Shown: positions 11,601 through 23,819 of the stretch, in pieces
How the letters are laid out: each line of letters begins with the position of its first letter
Numbering within the stretch: the first letter of the stretch is position 1
Assembly: GCA_940337035.1 (NCBI GenBank)
Contig: OW679197.1
Span: forward strand, 34,415,219 to 34,479,218
From: Agriotes lineatus
Lineage: Eukaryota; Arthropoda; Insecta; Coleoptera; Elateridae
Length of the DNA: 64,000 bases
Direction of reading: 5' to 3'
The notes under the pieces: model-generated
Database searches by the model: none
What the model was told of the DNA's origin: nothing
Seen by the model: only the letters and a program-made list of their open reading frames with translations
Position numbers and translations under genes: made by a program

Positions 11601-13229
11601 CGACAAGAATTAATTGCAGCATTGCCAGTACATTCAGTAATTATTACTGTTCAACGTGCAGTGAATACACATTCACTTTTTAATATAACAAGTAATAACG
11701 CATCTTTAGACAAGGCGTAACATATATCAGCGAACTCAATACAGGATGCATTACGGTTGCAACAAATTGTAACGTTGTGATTATAAACAACGCCTGATAA
11801 ATATAACAAAGCAGGAAGAATAAATATTTACACTACATTTTCGGCTTACTATATTTAATCTGATTTATAAATTACACAAACATAAAATATTCTGTAATCC
11901 AGCGCATAAAGTAATAAATGCAATGAGATTAACCATATCTGATCAAACAATTAAAATAATTGGTTTTGGTGGGAGTTTTATGTATAATTGCCATATTAAT
12001 TTTGTTAATATACCGCATCCTAACTCCTGTGCAGCATTTGAATATTTTAAGGATTTCCTGTTCCTCACTGCTTATGAAATCATACACTACAAGATAAGGC
12101 GTAGGCAAAACGCAAAACTAATGATCGTTAATTAGTGCTTATACCCCAAGTTACCAAATATTCAATTTAAAACATTTTAATTAACTCCGGTTCAGAACTG
12201 CATTTCCAAATAAAACCGCACTAACTGAACAACACATTCGCCAATAAAGCCCACACGACGTCGAACAAAAGCCATTTCAAATAAAACTTTTAGATTTTTT
12301 GCAGAAACCCGAGCTTTGATGCATTATTAGGTCGCTGCAAAACTTTTTGTCCTCGAACGAGTAGAAATGAACAACGGAGCTGCCATAATAACGCAGACAT
12401 CTACATTTTCGCCGCGAGAACAAATTAAGAGTTTGGAGTAGAAATTAGCACACGTTCTTGGTGATTCAGCGTGCAATTTTCGCACACTCAGGTGCAATTC
12501 GTCTGCTCTTCACGCAGCCGAAGCTCTTCGCCTACCACCTGTTGTCTTCAAGGAGATCTTGTCGAGAAACACACGAGGATGTATTATTAAAACTTTTATG
12601 ACGCGTTAAGGACGATGGATTTTGATGTATGTATGAACGAACAATTAATTTCGAGCCCAAGAAAGTTTACAAGCTCGACGCCTGGGTGATATCGTAGATT
12701 GAAAACACCGGATATAATAACTTTCGGTCGAACACGAATAGTTGAGTATACCTAGGTATACTTTTCTTAAAAACCTCAGTTATAGCTTTTCGAGCTTGGT
12801 CAGTGTTACACAACACTATTCAGCAAAATCCATCTACGGTGTGTGAATACACAGCGGCGTTTGTTAATAAATTGTATATAAAAAGAGCGAGTTTAATCAA
12901 TCAATAAATTCAGTATTAATCTTTAACGATTACTACTCATTTAATATATCTGCAAGATTATACTTTCCAAGCAATAACTACTTGATCTCTGAAGATTGGA
13001 GACCGGTGATCATCAACAAACAAGTCACTGATACTGGGAATCGACATTAATACAATGATACTACTGAGCTACAAAGATAGAACAAGAGAAAACCTTAGAT
13101 ACTCTATAGATCTTGCTAAATAATTTCGTGCTTCATCTGCCATACCGTTAAGAATTAAATTTTCATTGGAAGTGTCGAGGTTTCAATTAAGAGCAACAAT
13201 AACGTAGCTTCGTTCAGCTAACCCGGAAA
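8601..13229. other. Long gene-free stretch
   Basis: No gene recognised. At 9990-10140 the motif AATGTCG recurs three times in direct and once in inverted orientation (GGCGACATT), giving a loose short-repeat cluster. Sequence around 9560-9850 and 12480-12560 is GC-richer and might be conserved non-coding DNA. The rest shows nothing. Confidence 0.35.
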
Positions 13230-13990
13230 GTGCATTTCAGTTTTAATTCCGAGCTGGCACACGAGGTTCGAATGAATTTTACTACTCGGGAGCAGGAAGT
13301 AGTAGCAGCGCGCCGGGAAACTGCTACAAAGTCAGTTGCCGGCAAACGATTTTATAAATATTATATGGGGCCAGGAAAAACACGAACCGTGTCAGTTATT
13401 GAAGTGCGCATAACCGTTCGTCTCGGGAATGTAAAATTTAGCGGCTGCAGAGCTGTCTAACAATGTACCTTTCCCAACTTTAGGCAAACACATTTAGTTC
13501 CCACTTCAGAAGTTTCCCCATCTAGATTGTTTTTAATGTAAATGATTTTTGTCTCGGAAAGTTCGCGAAAAATCGTGTTTGCGCAAACTTCCCGAACATT
13601 TAGACCCTTTTTAGCGGAGCAGCGCCTCGGCGCGCTCTTCGAATACGAAACAAGCGAAAAATTGCACTCGAAAATTGAATACTTGAGACTCGCGGATAAC
13701 TTTATTATGAAGAAACGCTCGCCGCCTCTGCATGAGAGCAACACTTCCGACGGCTGCAAAGGGCAACCTGCCCCCGTTCGTGGGGCTTGTCTCGATTCCC
13801 GCTAATTAAAACCTCCGGCCGACATCAGCCCGACACGATTACGAGATCCACCTCGTGATCAACAAGTAAGACGACGTTTCGTCGGAAAGGTCGACCGTTC
13901 GTTATCTTGTTTACGTGCGCCCTAATCGAGTGCGTTACGTAAACACACCACCGGAACCCATCCAACAGATATATGGCGTGTTCCATATTT
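13230..13990. other. GC-richer block, possible conserved non-coding DNA
   Basis: This block stands out from AT-rich surroundings. It has open frames on both strands (13230-13460 and 13542-13805 plus, 13457-13759 minus) that overlap each other and carry no recognisable domain. The mutual overlap argues against coding. Composition and lack of repeats would suit an enhancer or a conserved intergenic block, as inference only. Confidence 0.3.
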
Positions 13991-16900
13991 GAAAAACTCA
14001 AATCGGAATCTTCATTTTTGTGACCAATAGGATCGAGAAAGCAGGAATCATATCACTTTTGGTTTTCGAATACCCCAAAAGCAGTGGAAGGGTGGTAGGT
14101 CCCAAGTGGGTTGGACATCCCGTATTTTTGCTATTATCATTTTATTGTATGCCTTTATGATATATCATCTATAGACACAGAATCCAATTTTTTAACGTTA
14201 TAAAAATGAAATATTCGATAAGCAATTACATGATTCATGATCATTTATGTTAGGGGTAAAATATTATTTTGTTTTAGTTATTATGTTGACCATTTCTGGA
14301 ATATTTTGAATCCTAAAATGTTATACATTTTTGACAAATATATTAGACTAAATCACGGCCTCCTGTTTTTGAGACTCGGAGTGCACGTGCAACCAATGCA
14401 CCGTGTCGAGGGTTCTCTACTGATTTAGGGATGAAATTTTAACGTTCGGAGCTGTGACATGCGCGGGAAGGATATTGTGAAATTGAGTTGTTTTGCGTAG
14501 TTGTTGGCGTATGCGATTATGCGAACCCGTTGCAACAATTCAAGGCGACCCTGCAAGTGCTGCTATGCGTACCCTTAGTTAGTGAGTTAGATGGTAGCTA
14601 CTGTAGAATGTATCTGCTAGTGGATCCCACGCTGTTCCGCCTAGCGATCCTGCGGAATGCAGGCTGTTTCGCGTGATTAGCAGCCGAGCGAGATTTACGA
14701 TAAGTGCATTACTGTGATAGACCAGTAGGCACTGGGCACTTATTGACTCTGTACGGGTTGTAACAATAGTATACTTACCCTAGCGGGTAACAATTGGGCA
14801 GTATTAGCGACAAGTGCCGAGAGCTAACCCAACCAGTTAAAATAGCGATGAGGTGTTAATGGTTTGATGCTGACTGATGCAAAGCCGAGTATTGTAATGT
14901 CGCTGCTGGAAGTACGAAAAGGTCAGGGGAAAGACACCCCCAGTGCATACAATTCTCATTATCGATGAGATTTGCATGTTGGTACGTTTATATCCTTGTA
15001 TAAGTTTTTGGTCTACAACTTTAAAAATTATATTTCTTTATTGCAAAAGATAAACTTTCAAAAATGACTAGTTTTTCAATTTCAAATGAGAAAACTTGAC
15101 ATACTTTCTTCCTTCGATTTATAAATTAGTTCACTATTAATGTTAGATGTACTTGCAATTCATAGGACTGTAAGTAGATAAAATAGGTAAAATTACTTTG
15201 TCCCCTTCGTGTCGTTAGTGTCTCATTACATCAATTAACAAACTCAAAATGTGCTATTTTGCGGTACCAAAGCCTGCTACGAATTGCATTTGAAAAACTT
15301 TTAATTTATAAAGTACAAGCAATGCAGTCGTCTGTTTAATCTCATTGCAAATGAAACGCCCGTACAAAAAGCTGCTGTCAGCGCATGGTTCTACAAAACT
15401 TAGTTGTCGAATTCTTGCTTTAGAAAAACTTGCAAAAACAAGTCTCAACAGAACTACTGATGATAAGTGAAGGTAATTAAATCTATTGCATTTTGTAGAG
15501 AAGGCAGTGAACCTTTTGTTTCAAGACTAATCTCAAACTACAATCAAAAAATTCTTTGGTTGCGCTATTATTGCGAGATTACTGGGAAATGGAAACCGTA
15601 GCGAAGAGCTTTATGTATAGTTTAAATGGTCATCAAAAAAGTGTTTGTACTCTTCCGTCGTAACTATCAACTTCTAAGGTAAATTAGAAAAAAGTTGAAC
15701 TAGTTGGGATAACTTAATGAAACTTTTGTTTTCTCAAGGCTTCATATATCTGCTTTGCTTCCCTTGAGAATTATATTAAAGAAATAAATTCCAGGGCAGA
15801 AAATCAACAAAACCTATCCTGTTTCCAATTCGAAGTTTGAACATTTAAGATACCTCGTCTCAGGATTTCCCCACTGTGAATGATATATGCAGACAAAAAT
15901 GCAAGACGTGGGCCTCAAAACTATCAAAATATTCATTGGCGTTTAAAAATCCATTCAAACTTCCACTAAAACTTGGTGAAACTTGTCTTCAGCCCGCTAG
16001 TAGTTGAACATTTAAAATTTTGCAATATCAAAACTACTGAACATGTTTTAATTCCAAGGAAAATCGCGTACACATAATCTTTGGACACGCCGTATCTGCC
16101 CGTTCAATACGCGAGAACTCGACTTGCTGGCTATGGCGGAGCTTTTACATAATTCCTCGACTTTCCTCCGGGCTTTCCGGACTTAAAACGATATTTTCAA
16201 GGGAAGCACGAGCTTAGTGCATAACACATGGACGGCATGGCATAATGCATGGTTCCTTGTTCTCTTTAAAACCGTCGCGTGGAAAATTCGTTGGTTGGTT
16301 CAGATCGAGCCGCTTCACAAAAACACATTTTTAAATTCCACCACAATTTCGTCACTAATGTGCTATTTAGAAGCTGCAACGAGATTGAATATGAAACTTC
16401 CTTTCTTCTTTTAAATATAGCCATTGTATTTGTATTTAAATAACGTTACGAATCAGGTCATTGATACCAGTTCATATTTGCTTTAATAATAATATATAGT
16501 TCGAAATCCCATAACTTTTTTAACCAAGCTACATCAAAATTGCAACCAACTACACAAATTGAATAAACTTATTAAGCTCTATCTAATATAATAACATTTT
16601 GATGTACGCGCTGGTTTTACAAAAAGCAAGCGCTCCAACTATTTAAATGTAAATTTATTTCTATTTGCAACCGCAGAACGGTTTACGGTATTTTTCACTG
16701 ATCGATTACCGCGCAGATGCAACAAAAAGCTGTACTCAAAGAGCGGTATTTGCATGCAATTAAATGCAGATTCTTTCTGATTTCCAGAATCGTTGATAAA
16801 ATGCAAAAGCTCGATTAAATGCAGTTTACAACACGCGTACACTTGTTGAGCGTCTTCCCTTGTGCAAATCGAGACCTGCGCCCTCAAAATCGCGATTTCT

Positions 16901-17641
16901 TTCTACACAAGGGGCGTCTTATTTTTAGTGAATCTTTAGGTATTGATATATTTGGAAGAATACAAAACAGGGAAATATATTCACCTCGTTTCTGACAAAA
17001 TTTCTAGCTAATAACTGAAATATATCTGTGAATTTTGATTAAAATACATTTAGGAATTCATAGCCTAATCCATTCCAACTCTCTTGACTACTTTGAAACC
17101 CTGATCCTCGCAAGACCGCCGTCGGAAATGTCCACCGATACACGTGATAAAATACAGAACAGCTTTCTCCATCAATATTCCTATAGTTCAAAGCTCGCGT
17201 GTATGCACCCCTGTTCGTTTCGCCGATCTATCAAAAAACTTTTCTAGACATTTATGGGACAGGAGGTACAAAGCCTTCGGGAAAACTGGATTTTCTTGAT
17301 TTCCCTACTCAAATACTTGCGCCGTTGTCACAGAATGGTATCCATTTGAGCGCTGAATTTTGAATTTGTCAATTTGTCGAACTTTAAGCGCCTGTCCTTT
17401 CCCAGTACAACAATCATTTGTCGTATCAAAAACTTCCATTCGACGTTGAATGTCTAATTTATACTTATTTCTGTGCAACCAATACACACAGGACAGTTTT
17501 ATATGAATAACGAAAGAGCTATCTATAAGCTAGGATGCTTTAGGGCTAATCAAGTTTATCTAGGAAAACTTTGTTCTTTGTTGGAAATAATGAAAACAGA
17601 CTTAGTTAAGAAACTGAGCAAGTATACAATGCATAATAAAT
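13991..17641. other. Long gene-free stretch
   Basis: Nothing recognised. A block at 14430-14950 is less AT-rich and contains an open frame of 62 codons at 14488-14676 without family motifs. 15000-17600 is ordinary AT-rich DNA. Confidence 0.35.
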
Positions 17642-17759
17642 GACTATTCAATTCACCTGTCATCTGTCAAAAAGTGACCAATGAAAATCCAGAATTCTGA
17701 CGTTTCTTGACCAATCAAAAAAATATCAGTGGATATATCTTCCTAGAAGGTATTCAAGT
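17642..17759 (+). repeat. Array module A, copy 1 (118 bp)
   Basis: Starts with GACTATTCAATTCACCTGTC and ends with GGTATTCAAGT just before the next GACTATT. It carries two CCAAT boxes (ACCAATGAAAA and ACCAATCAAAA). Its second copy at 19255-19372 has the same length and differs by about one base. It has no long palindrome, unlike modules B and C. Confidence 0.88.
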
Positions 17760-18346
17760 GACTATTCAACACTATAACATATAAGCCAATCACATTGCAG
17801 AAATTTGCTTTTTTCAACCAATAACAGCAGTATATCACTGAATATTGGGCACCATGCAAAATATTCACAAAACAATGTACGTACTCAAAAAATAAATAGC
17901 CTTGTTGCGAAGTTTCGCTTAGCAACGATGTTCTGTCCTTAGTGATATCGCTACGTTACGTAACACTAGACCCCAACAAACTGTGTGGCTTGTTTTAAAA
18001 ATTTTAAAATGCTGTGTTTTGGAAGTATTCCGCTGAATTTAATTGAGAATGAATAATTATATTAATTGTTGGATTGTTTTTCAATAAAGTTAATCGTTAT
18101 GTATTAATATTGTTAAATAGTCGTCCCAAATACCACTCGAAGTGGATATATATTTTTAAAATATTTTGCCATTTCCATAAAAATTATTGCAAATTTCACT
18201 CAACAAAATCTCATTTAAATGTCACTCGCCTTCGGCTCGTGACATTTTTGATGTGATTTTGTATCGTGAAATTTAAACGCAATAATTTACATGGAAACGA
18301 CAAAATATTTGCCAAAAATATATCCACTGCTTGTGGTATTACCCTT
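17760..18346 (+). repeat. Array module B, copy 1 (587 bp)
   Basis: Starts GACTATTCAACACTATAAC and ends GTGGTATTACCCTT. The first ~350 bp are unpaired sequence with CCAATCA and CCAATAA motifs. The last ~235 bp form a near-complete palindrome whose outermost pairs are AAATAGTC (near 18114) with GACTATT of the next module. Inner pairs include GTGGATATAT with ATATATCCAC, GCAAATTTCAC with GTGAAATTT, and TGTCAC with GTGACA around the loop TCGCCTTCGGCTC. No protein is encoded. Confidence 0.9.
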
Positions 18347-18931
18347 GACTATTCAACACTATAACATATAAGCCAATCACATTGCAGACATTTGCTTTTT
18401 TCAACCAATAACAGCAGTATATCACTGAATATTGGGCACCATGCAAAATATTCACAAAACAATGTACGTACTAAAAAAAAATAGCCTTGTTGCGAAGTAT
18501 TGCTTAGCAACGATGTTCTGTCTTTAGTGATATCGCTAGGTTACGTAACACTAAACCCCAACAAACTGTGTGGCTTGTTTTAAAAAATTTAAAATGCTGT
18601 GTTTTGGAAGTATTCCGCTGAATTTAATTGCGAATAAATAATTATATTAATTGTTGAATTATTTTTCAATAAAGTTAATCGTTATGTATTAATATTGTTA
18701 AATAGTCGTCCCAAATACCACTCGAAGTGGATATATTGTTTTAAAATATTTTGCCATTTCCATAGAAATTATTGCAAATTTCACTCAACAAAATCACATT
18801 TAAATGTCACTCGCCTTCGGCTCGTGACATTTTTGATGTGATTTTGTATCGTGAAATTTAAACGCAATAATTTAGATGGAAACGACAAAATATTTGTCAA
18901 AAATATATCCACTGCTTGTGGTATTACCCTT
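18347..18931 (+). repeat. Array module B, copy 2 (585 bp)
   Basis: Head-to-tail copy of the preceding module, differing by a small number of substitutions and 1-2-base indels. The palindrome is kept; substitutions in the stem leave most pairs intact. Confidence 0.9.
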
Positions 18932-19254
18932 GACTATTTTTAACAAATGCGATTTTTATTAGAAAAAGTCAACATTAGTGTTCTGTTACTATAGAAATTG
19001 CATAGTTTGTTGCTAGATTTACTGAAAACTAATTTGAAAAAGTAGTTTGGTTCATTAAATAGTCCCTCGAATACCATTCTTAGTCAAAGTTAAGTAGATT
19101 ATTTTTGCGGTGGTATCACTACTCATGTCCATTGCGTTTGGGATTAGGACTCTTGCTAGCGCACTCGTCCTAATCGTACCAAAGCGCAATGGACATTCGT
19201 GACACCACCACAAAAATAGTCGACATAACTTTGACTACTCATGGTATTATAAGT
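18932..19254 (+). repeat. Array module C, copy 1 (323 bp)
   Basis: Starts GACTATTTTTAACAAATGC and ends ATGGTATTATAAGT. From about 19060 onward it is a long palindrome: AATAGTC pairs with the next GACTATT, AATACCAT with ATGGTATT, AGTCAAAGTTA with TAACTTTGACT, and CCATTGCG with CGCAATGG, closing on a GATTAGGAC...GTCCTAATC apex. The plan is the same as in module B although the sequence is different. Confidence 0.9.
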
Positions 19255-19372
19255 GACTATTCAATTCACCTGTCATCTGTCAAAAAGTAACCAATGAAAA
19301 TCCAGAATTCTGACGTTTCTTGACCAATCAAAAAAATATCAGTGGATATATCTTCCTAGAAGGTATTCAAGT
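19255..19372 (+). repeat. Array module A, copy 2 (118 bp)
   Basis: Near-identical to copy 1 at 17642, with the same GACTATT start and GGTATTCAAGT end. It separates the two C modules, so modules have been shuffled as discrete units. Confidence 0.9.
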
Positions 19373-19695
19373 GACTATTTTTAACAAATGCTATTTTTAT
19401 TAGAAAAAGTCAATATTAGTGTTCTGTTACTATAGAAATTGCGTAGTTTGTTGCTAGATTTACTGAAAACTAATTTGAAAAAGTAGTTTGGTTCATTAAA
19501 TAGTCCCACGAATACCATTCTTAGTCAAAGTTAAGTAGATTATTTTTGCGGTGGTATCACTACTCATGTCCATTGCGCTTTGGATTAGGACTCGTGCTAT
19601 CGCACTCGTCCTAATCGTACCAAAGCGCAATGGACATTCGTGACACCACCACAAAAATAGTCGACATAACTTTGACTACTCATGGTATTATAAGT
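19373..19695 (+). repeat. Array module C, copy 2 (323 bp)
   Basis: Same length as copy 1 with a few substitutions. Apex pairing here (ACTCGTGCTATCGCACTCGT) is a better match than in copy 1. One stem change, CATTGCGCTTTGG against CATTGCGTTTGGG in copy 1, restores pairing with CCAAAGCGCAATG. Confidence 0.9.
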
Positions 19696-19955
19696 GACTA
19701 TTGTAGTAGTACTCAAGTGACTATTTTGAACAAATTAAAATATTTATTGAAGATGTTTACACAAATTGTATTGTAACAGTGTGTAACTAAGTGTTAAGTC
19801 TTTGTAATTTGGAAAATGGGTTGGGTTCACTGAATATTCCTCCGAATACTATGCGTAATCAAAGTTAGGTCAACTATTTTTGGGTGGTATCTCTCATGTA
19901 CCCACACGCAATGGACCTTCGTGATAAATAATCGACATTCTGCCAATAGTAAAAT
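19696..19955 (+). repeat. Mini-module plus diverged module C' (copy 3)
   Basis: A 23-bp piece starting GACTATTGTAGTAGTACTCAAG is followed at 19719 by a diverged copy of module C, which starts GACTATTTTGAACAAATTA. In C' the central hairpin is shortened and eroded (ACACGCAATGGACCTTCGTG). It appears to be the oldest member, at the right edge of the array. The end near 19955 is approximate. Confidence 0.75.
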
Positions 19956-20347
19956 AATTTATAACATGGTTTCTTATTGTTGCCTACGACTTCAATTGGT
20001 TGAAATTAGCAACCCTTATAATAGCTTTTTCCCGCTGCTGATCATGTAAGTCAGTGATACAGCCTTAGTAACAAAACGTGTAAGTCGGTGTTTATATTTG
20101 TTTGCTGCTTTTTCTTGACAACGGAACTTAATACTATTAATAAGTTCCTAGGATAATAAAATTAGCAAAGCAAGATGCAGATTGAGACGTTTTGTTTATA
20201 AATCGCAAGTGTTGATGTGACATGTGACACTCATAGGTAACAAGACTCTCGAAAATTAATCCTGGTGACAGGTGACAAACCAAACGATTTTTTCCAAAAT
20301 CTAGGAAAATTTCGATAAGCAGCGGGAAAAACATAATAAGATAACTC
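19956..20347. other. Flank of the module array
   Basis: AT-rich DNA with a small hairpin near 20121-20146 (GGAACTTA...TAAGTTCC). A minus-strand open frame at 20137-20385 ends inside the next hairpin and shows no domain. Confidence 0.4.
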
Positions 20348-20446
20348 GGAATGTATCGCCTATTAATATTTGAGGCAGGCAACAAGCCGCGACTTCGTCT
20401 TGGCTTGTACTTGCCTACCTCAAATATTAATAGGTCCTTACATTCC
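20348..20446. repeat. Long near-perfect hairpin
   Basis: GGAATGTA, then CCTATTAATATTTGAGG and GGCAACAAGCC, pair with GGCTTGTACTTGCC, CCTCAAATATTAATAGG and TTACATTCC around a CTTCG-containing loop. The stem is about 40 bp. It resembles the apices of array modules in having a CTTCG loop but shares no clear sequence with them. Confidence 0.85.
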
Positions 20447-22050
20447 TTGTGACTTAAATAGCTATTATTAAGACTTTTTAATAGAAAAGGATTTGATTAC
20501 ATGTATTAAAAATTCCAATATATTAAAAATGGTATCTAGATCTTTTATTTTTTTATACTTTATATAGGCATTTTGCTAAATAACTACTATTACAATATAT
20601 TTAATTTTATACACAAAAATATAAGCTTGACAAGAAATTATAAAAGCAAAAATTGTTTAAAATAAATTAGGCATTTTATTACATACTATTATATCACCAA
20701 ATTCTTGTGCGTTCTCATGTTTTACTATAGCCACCCTCATTAAGAGGGCGTAACTCGGCGGGGAGGGATTTAAAAGTGCAGTGCTGTTGTAGATTAAATT
20801 TCTTATAGTCGAGGTGTTTTTTATTGTAGTGCCTGGACAAGAAAATCTTTCCAAAAGCAAAATGCTTCACGGTTTACGTAATTAAAATATGATCTCAGCC
20901 TTTTTTATAGGCATACGCATTCGCCATTCAAAAAAACGCGAACAATGAACAATTTCATGGACAAAGTAACTCAGGAATAAAGCATGTCACAGACAATAGT
21001 GGCTGTTTAGAAACAACAAAATAGCTGCACCACCCGTGCATAATGAAGCTATATCAAAGTAATAGCTTTTCGTCATTAGTTATAGAGTAACTGCAAAATA
21101 AATAACCCGCTAAAATAAAACTTCCGAGGCCCGCTGAAAAACCGTGTTGCCACTGCCATAGCTGCGGATGTAAAATTAAAACTACATCTATTTGCCTAGT
21201 CCTCCATGTGAAATGGCAGCCTGTTGTAAAAGCGGGCTAAATGGCACCTAACACTGCAGCAGAACAATGCGGCATCAAGCAAATACTCCATGAAATTGCA
21301 AGCACAAAGCGCGTATTTCACACTCAAATCTGAGAAAGCACAAGTGACGCTCTCGGAGCATTCGAACTAACACAGGACTCTGGCATGAGATTAAACTTGT
21401 CATCGAAGATCCCCTGCCTAATAGGATCAATATGACACCAGTACACTTTTAAAACGTCTGCAGCGCGATCCGGGCCTTTGCGCTGAAAACTTCGGTAATT
21501 GCTCCTATTTCAGCACAGCGCAGCGGCTGCAAAATGCAGTCCGGGCCCCGCCGAAGACGAAACTCGCGACGAGAGAAAAGGCCCTTTTCGTATAACAGTG
21601 TATATTTAGGGCTGATGGGACAAGCTGAGCGTTCAATTTTATTCACATCACATCAAACCGAAATTGACTTTCGGGCCACTGAGCCGATAAAACGCTCGCC
21701 GGTTCCGATATCCGGCTAACCAGAAGACTTTTAAAATAAAATATTTAAATATGGAGTCCACACTCCGCGGTTATAACATCGATAAAAGTAAATGTTATCG
21801 TAAAGCCCAGCTCCGGAGATACACGTTTTATTTCAGCCCCGAATGCCGCGATTATTCTGAATAAGGAGTTTTTTTATGGGCCTGCTCGAGAGTAGCAAAC
21901 GTACTTTTATACCAAAATTCGCAGAAAATGGAGCAGGCCGCTGGAGCGTAGTAATTGAGAATTGTAATTGCTACTAGAGCAACATGAACAGCAGTTAAGG
22001 GAGCAAATTTCAAGACAGATTTGTTATCTTATTAACGTCCAAGGATAAAC
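20447..22050. other. Gene-free stretch; GC-richer block at 21.1-21.95 kb
   Basis: 20447-21000 is plain AT-rich DNA. 21430-21720 is GC-richer with overlapping frames on both strands (21449-21646 minus, 21534-21719 plus) and no family motif; possible conserved non-coding sequence. Confidence 0.3.
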
Positions 22051-22716
22051 AATCTGGTGTGATACACGCACACAACTTCCTTTTACAGTGATCTTATAAT
22101 TAGCCAAAAATTCGATTTTTAATTTTTAAGCAAAATTACAAATTCTACAAAAACTGTACAAAATAGAGCGTTAGGTGAAGAGACAAATTTTCTCTAGAAT
22201 TTTATGCTGAATTCAAAAATGTAATAATATACCTGGTGTCCTATTTAAAATAGGAGTTAATATAAAAATGGAAAAAACAAAAAGAAACTCTTTTTAGAAG
22301 TATTCAACTGGAAAATCACCTATCTCACATCAATACACATTAAAAATGTAATAAAAGTGTGAAGTTTGAAAAAATCGTTAGAGCCGTTTTTGAAAAAATC
22401 GAAAAAACTGAAAAATCACAAGAGTAAACACCTACTTCCGGTTATGCGATTTTCTTCAATAGCTTGCTGTCACATCTACATAGTACACAAAACTTATATA
22501 TGAAGTTTCAACGCCATACCTCTTTTCGTTTTTGAGATATTCTGTTCACAGGCGGGCAGACACACAGACACACACAGATACACAGACATACACACAGAAA
22601 GACCAATGAAAAATATGTTTTTTTGGGTTCAGGGGATTATAAAACGTGAAGATCTGTTGAAAACTCAATTTAGAATTTTTGGGGTGAATCCAATACTTCC
22701 TTTATTGTAAAAGTAG
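22051..22716 (-). mobile_element. Hairpin-ended repeat family, copy 2 (inverted)
   Basis: About 666 bp in the opposite orientation to copies 1 and 3. It reads AATCTGGTGTGATACACGC at the left and ends in ACTTCCTTTATTGTAAAAG at the right, where the terminal hairpin has lost one arm base match (TAGGT in place of GAAGT). It retains the CAGACAGACAC-type run and the GAGATATTCTG block. It includes a TTTGAAAAAATCG stretch missing from copy 1 but present in copy 3, so copy 1 has an internal deletion there. Confidence 0.75.
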
Positions 22717-23600
22717 GTAAAAAGTAAAAAAGGCTTTATTATGCTACAATCATCCATCTGCCGTACCAGAAATCGACATATAAGCCCATTTATGATAGAG
22801 CGTTGTTTTAAATCTAATATATAAACCCGCTAATTCACAGTATTTAAAAAATCAGACAGGCGCCTCCAATTTCATATAATCTAGCTCAATGAGAAGTACA
22901 AAAAATGAAAAGCCATTACTGAGAAATTGGTAATTAAGTCAATTGCAATAGTCTACAAGATACATCACAATGCGGAACCAAAACCTAGTTGTTTTAAGTG
23001 ACAATCAATAAACCTATGAAAATATGTACCAATGAGAAATCTCTAGAAACGATGAAAATCATTAAGGCTGTGTGTAAAGCTAAGTGGAATTAGTAATATT
23101 TTAAACATCCAACATTTTGCTCTGATCTGGATAATTCTAGCAAATTGCTTTCCTGAATTAGTTACTATTTTTAAAGCCCACATAATCCAAAATTTCGTTA
23201 TTATCGAATGAAATAGATTAAGAACACTCTAAATAAAATGCGTTTATTGTTCTTTATAATACAGATCAAAAATTCCACAAATTAAAATTAATTATGTATG
23301 TACATAAAAAAATTAATGATCTGCATTATAGAATGTTTCAGCTCTGGGGACGGCTGAGAGGGGTAGCCGCATCGTAGCCTGGTTGTGAAACAGCTCATGG
23401 AGCGGCATTGCGTGCTTAGTTATTTCTGGGATTAAAACTTATTAAAGGTGGTCTCGCATGCAAACAAGGCGCGGTGCAACACAAAGCGTATGTGTATAAA
23501 TTTTAAGGGTGATTAACACCATCGGAAGTTTCCCTTCTGGTGTCCACGAATTATGCTTATGCCTTTGTGCAAAACAAATTTTACCTTAAGAAGCCCAGAG
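22717..23600. other. Unassigned DNA
   Basis: AT-rich to about 23330, then GC-richer with no recognised motif. Nothing called. Confidence 0.35.
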
Positions 23601-23819
23601 GCACGAGCGCAGCCGACTTACGGGCATACTCTCGACTCGCATTCTTCGGCAACCTGCAGGAGGCTATTAATTAGACAGAACCGGCTGGATGACTTTTTTG
23701 GCGGAAAAGAGGAGTTCTTCGTCAAGTAAGTCGCCTTTCCCTACTTACAGTTCCCCATTTTTCTGAATATGGAACCGCCCTCCAAGAGTTCGCGACGGCT
23801 TGAGGCTTTAGACTGAGGT

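Noticed and set aside
13542..13805. 87-codon frame with a charged, coding-like composition
   Set aside because: A 100-codon frame runs on the opposite strand across the same DNA, and neither resembles a known family.
17642..19955. CRISPR-like array
   Set aside because: Units are hundreds of bases long, contain palindromes, have no unique spacers, and the genome is eukaryotic.
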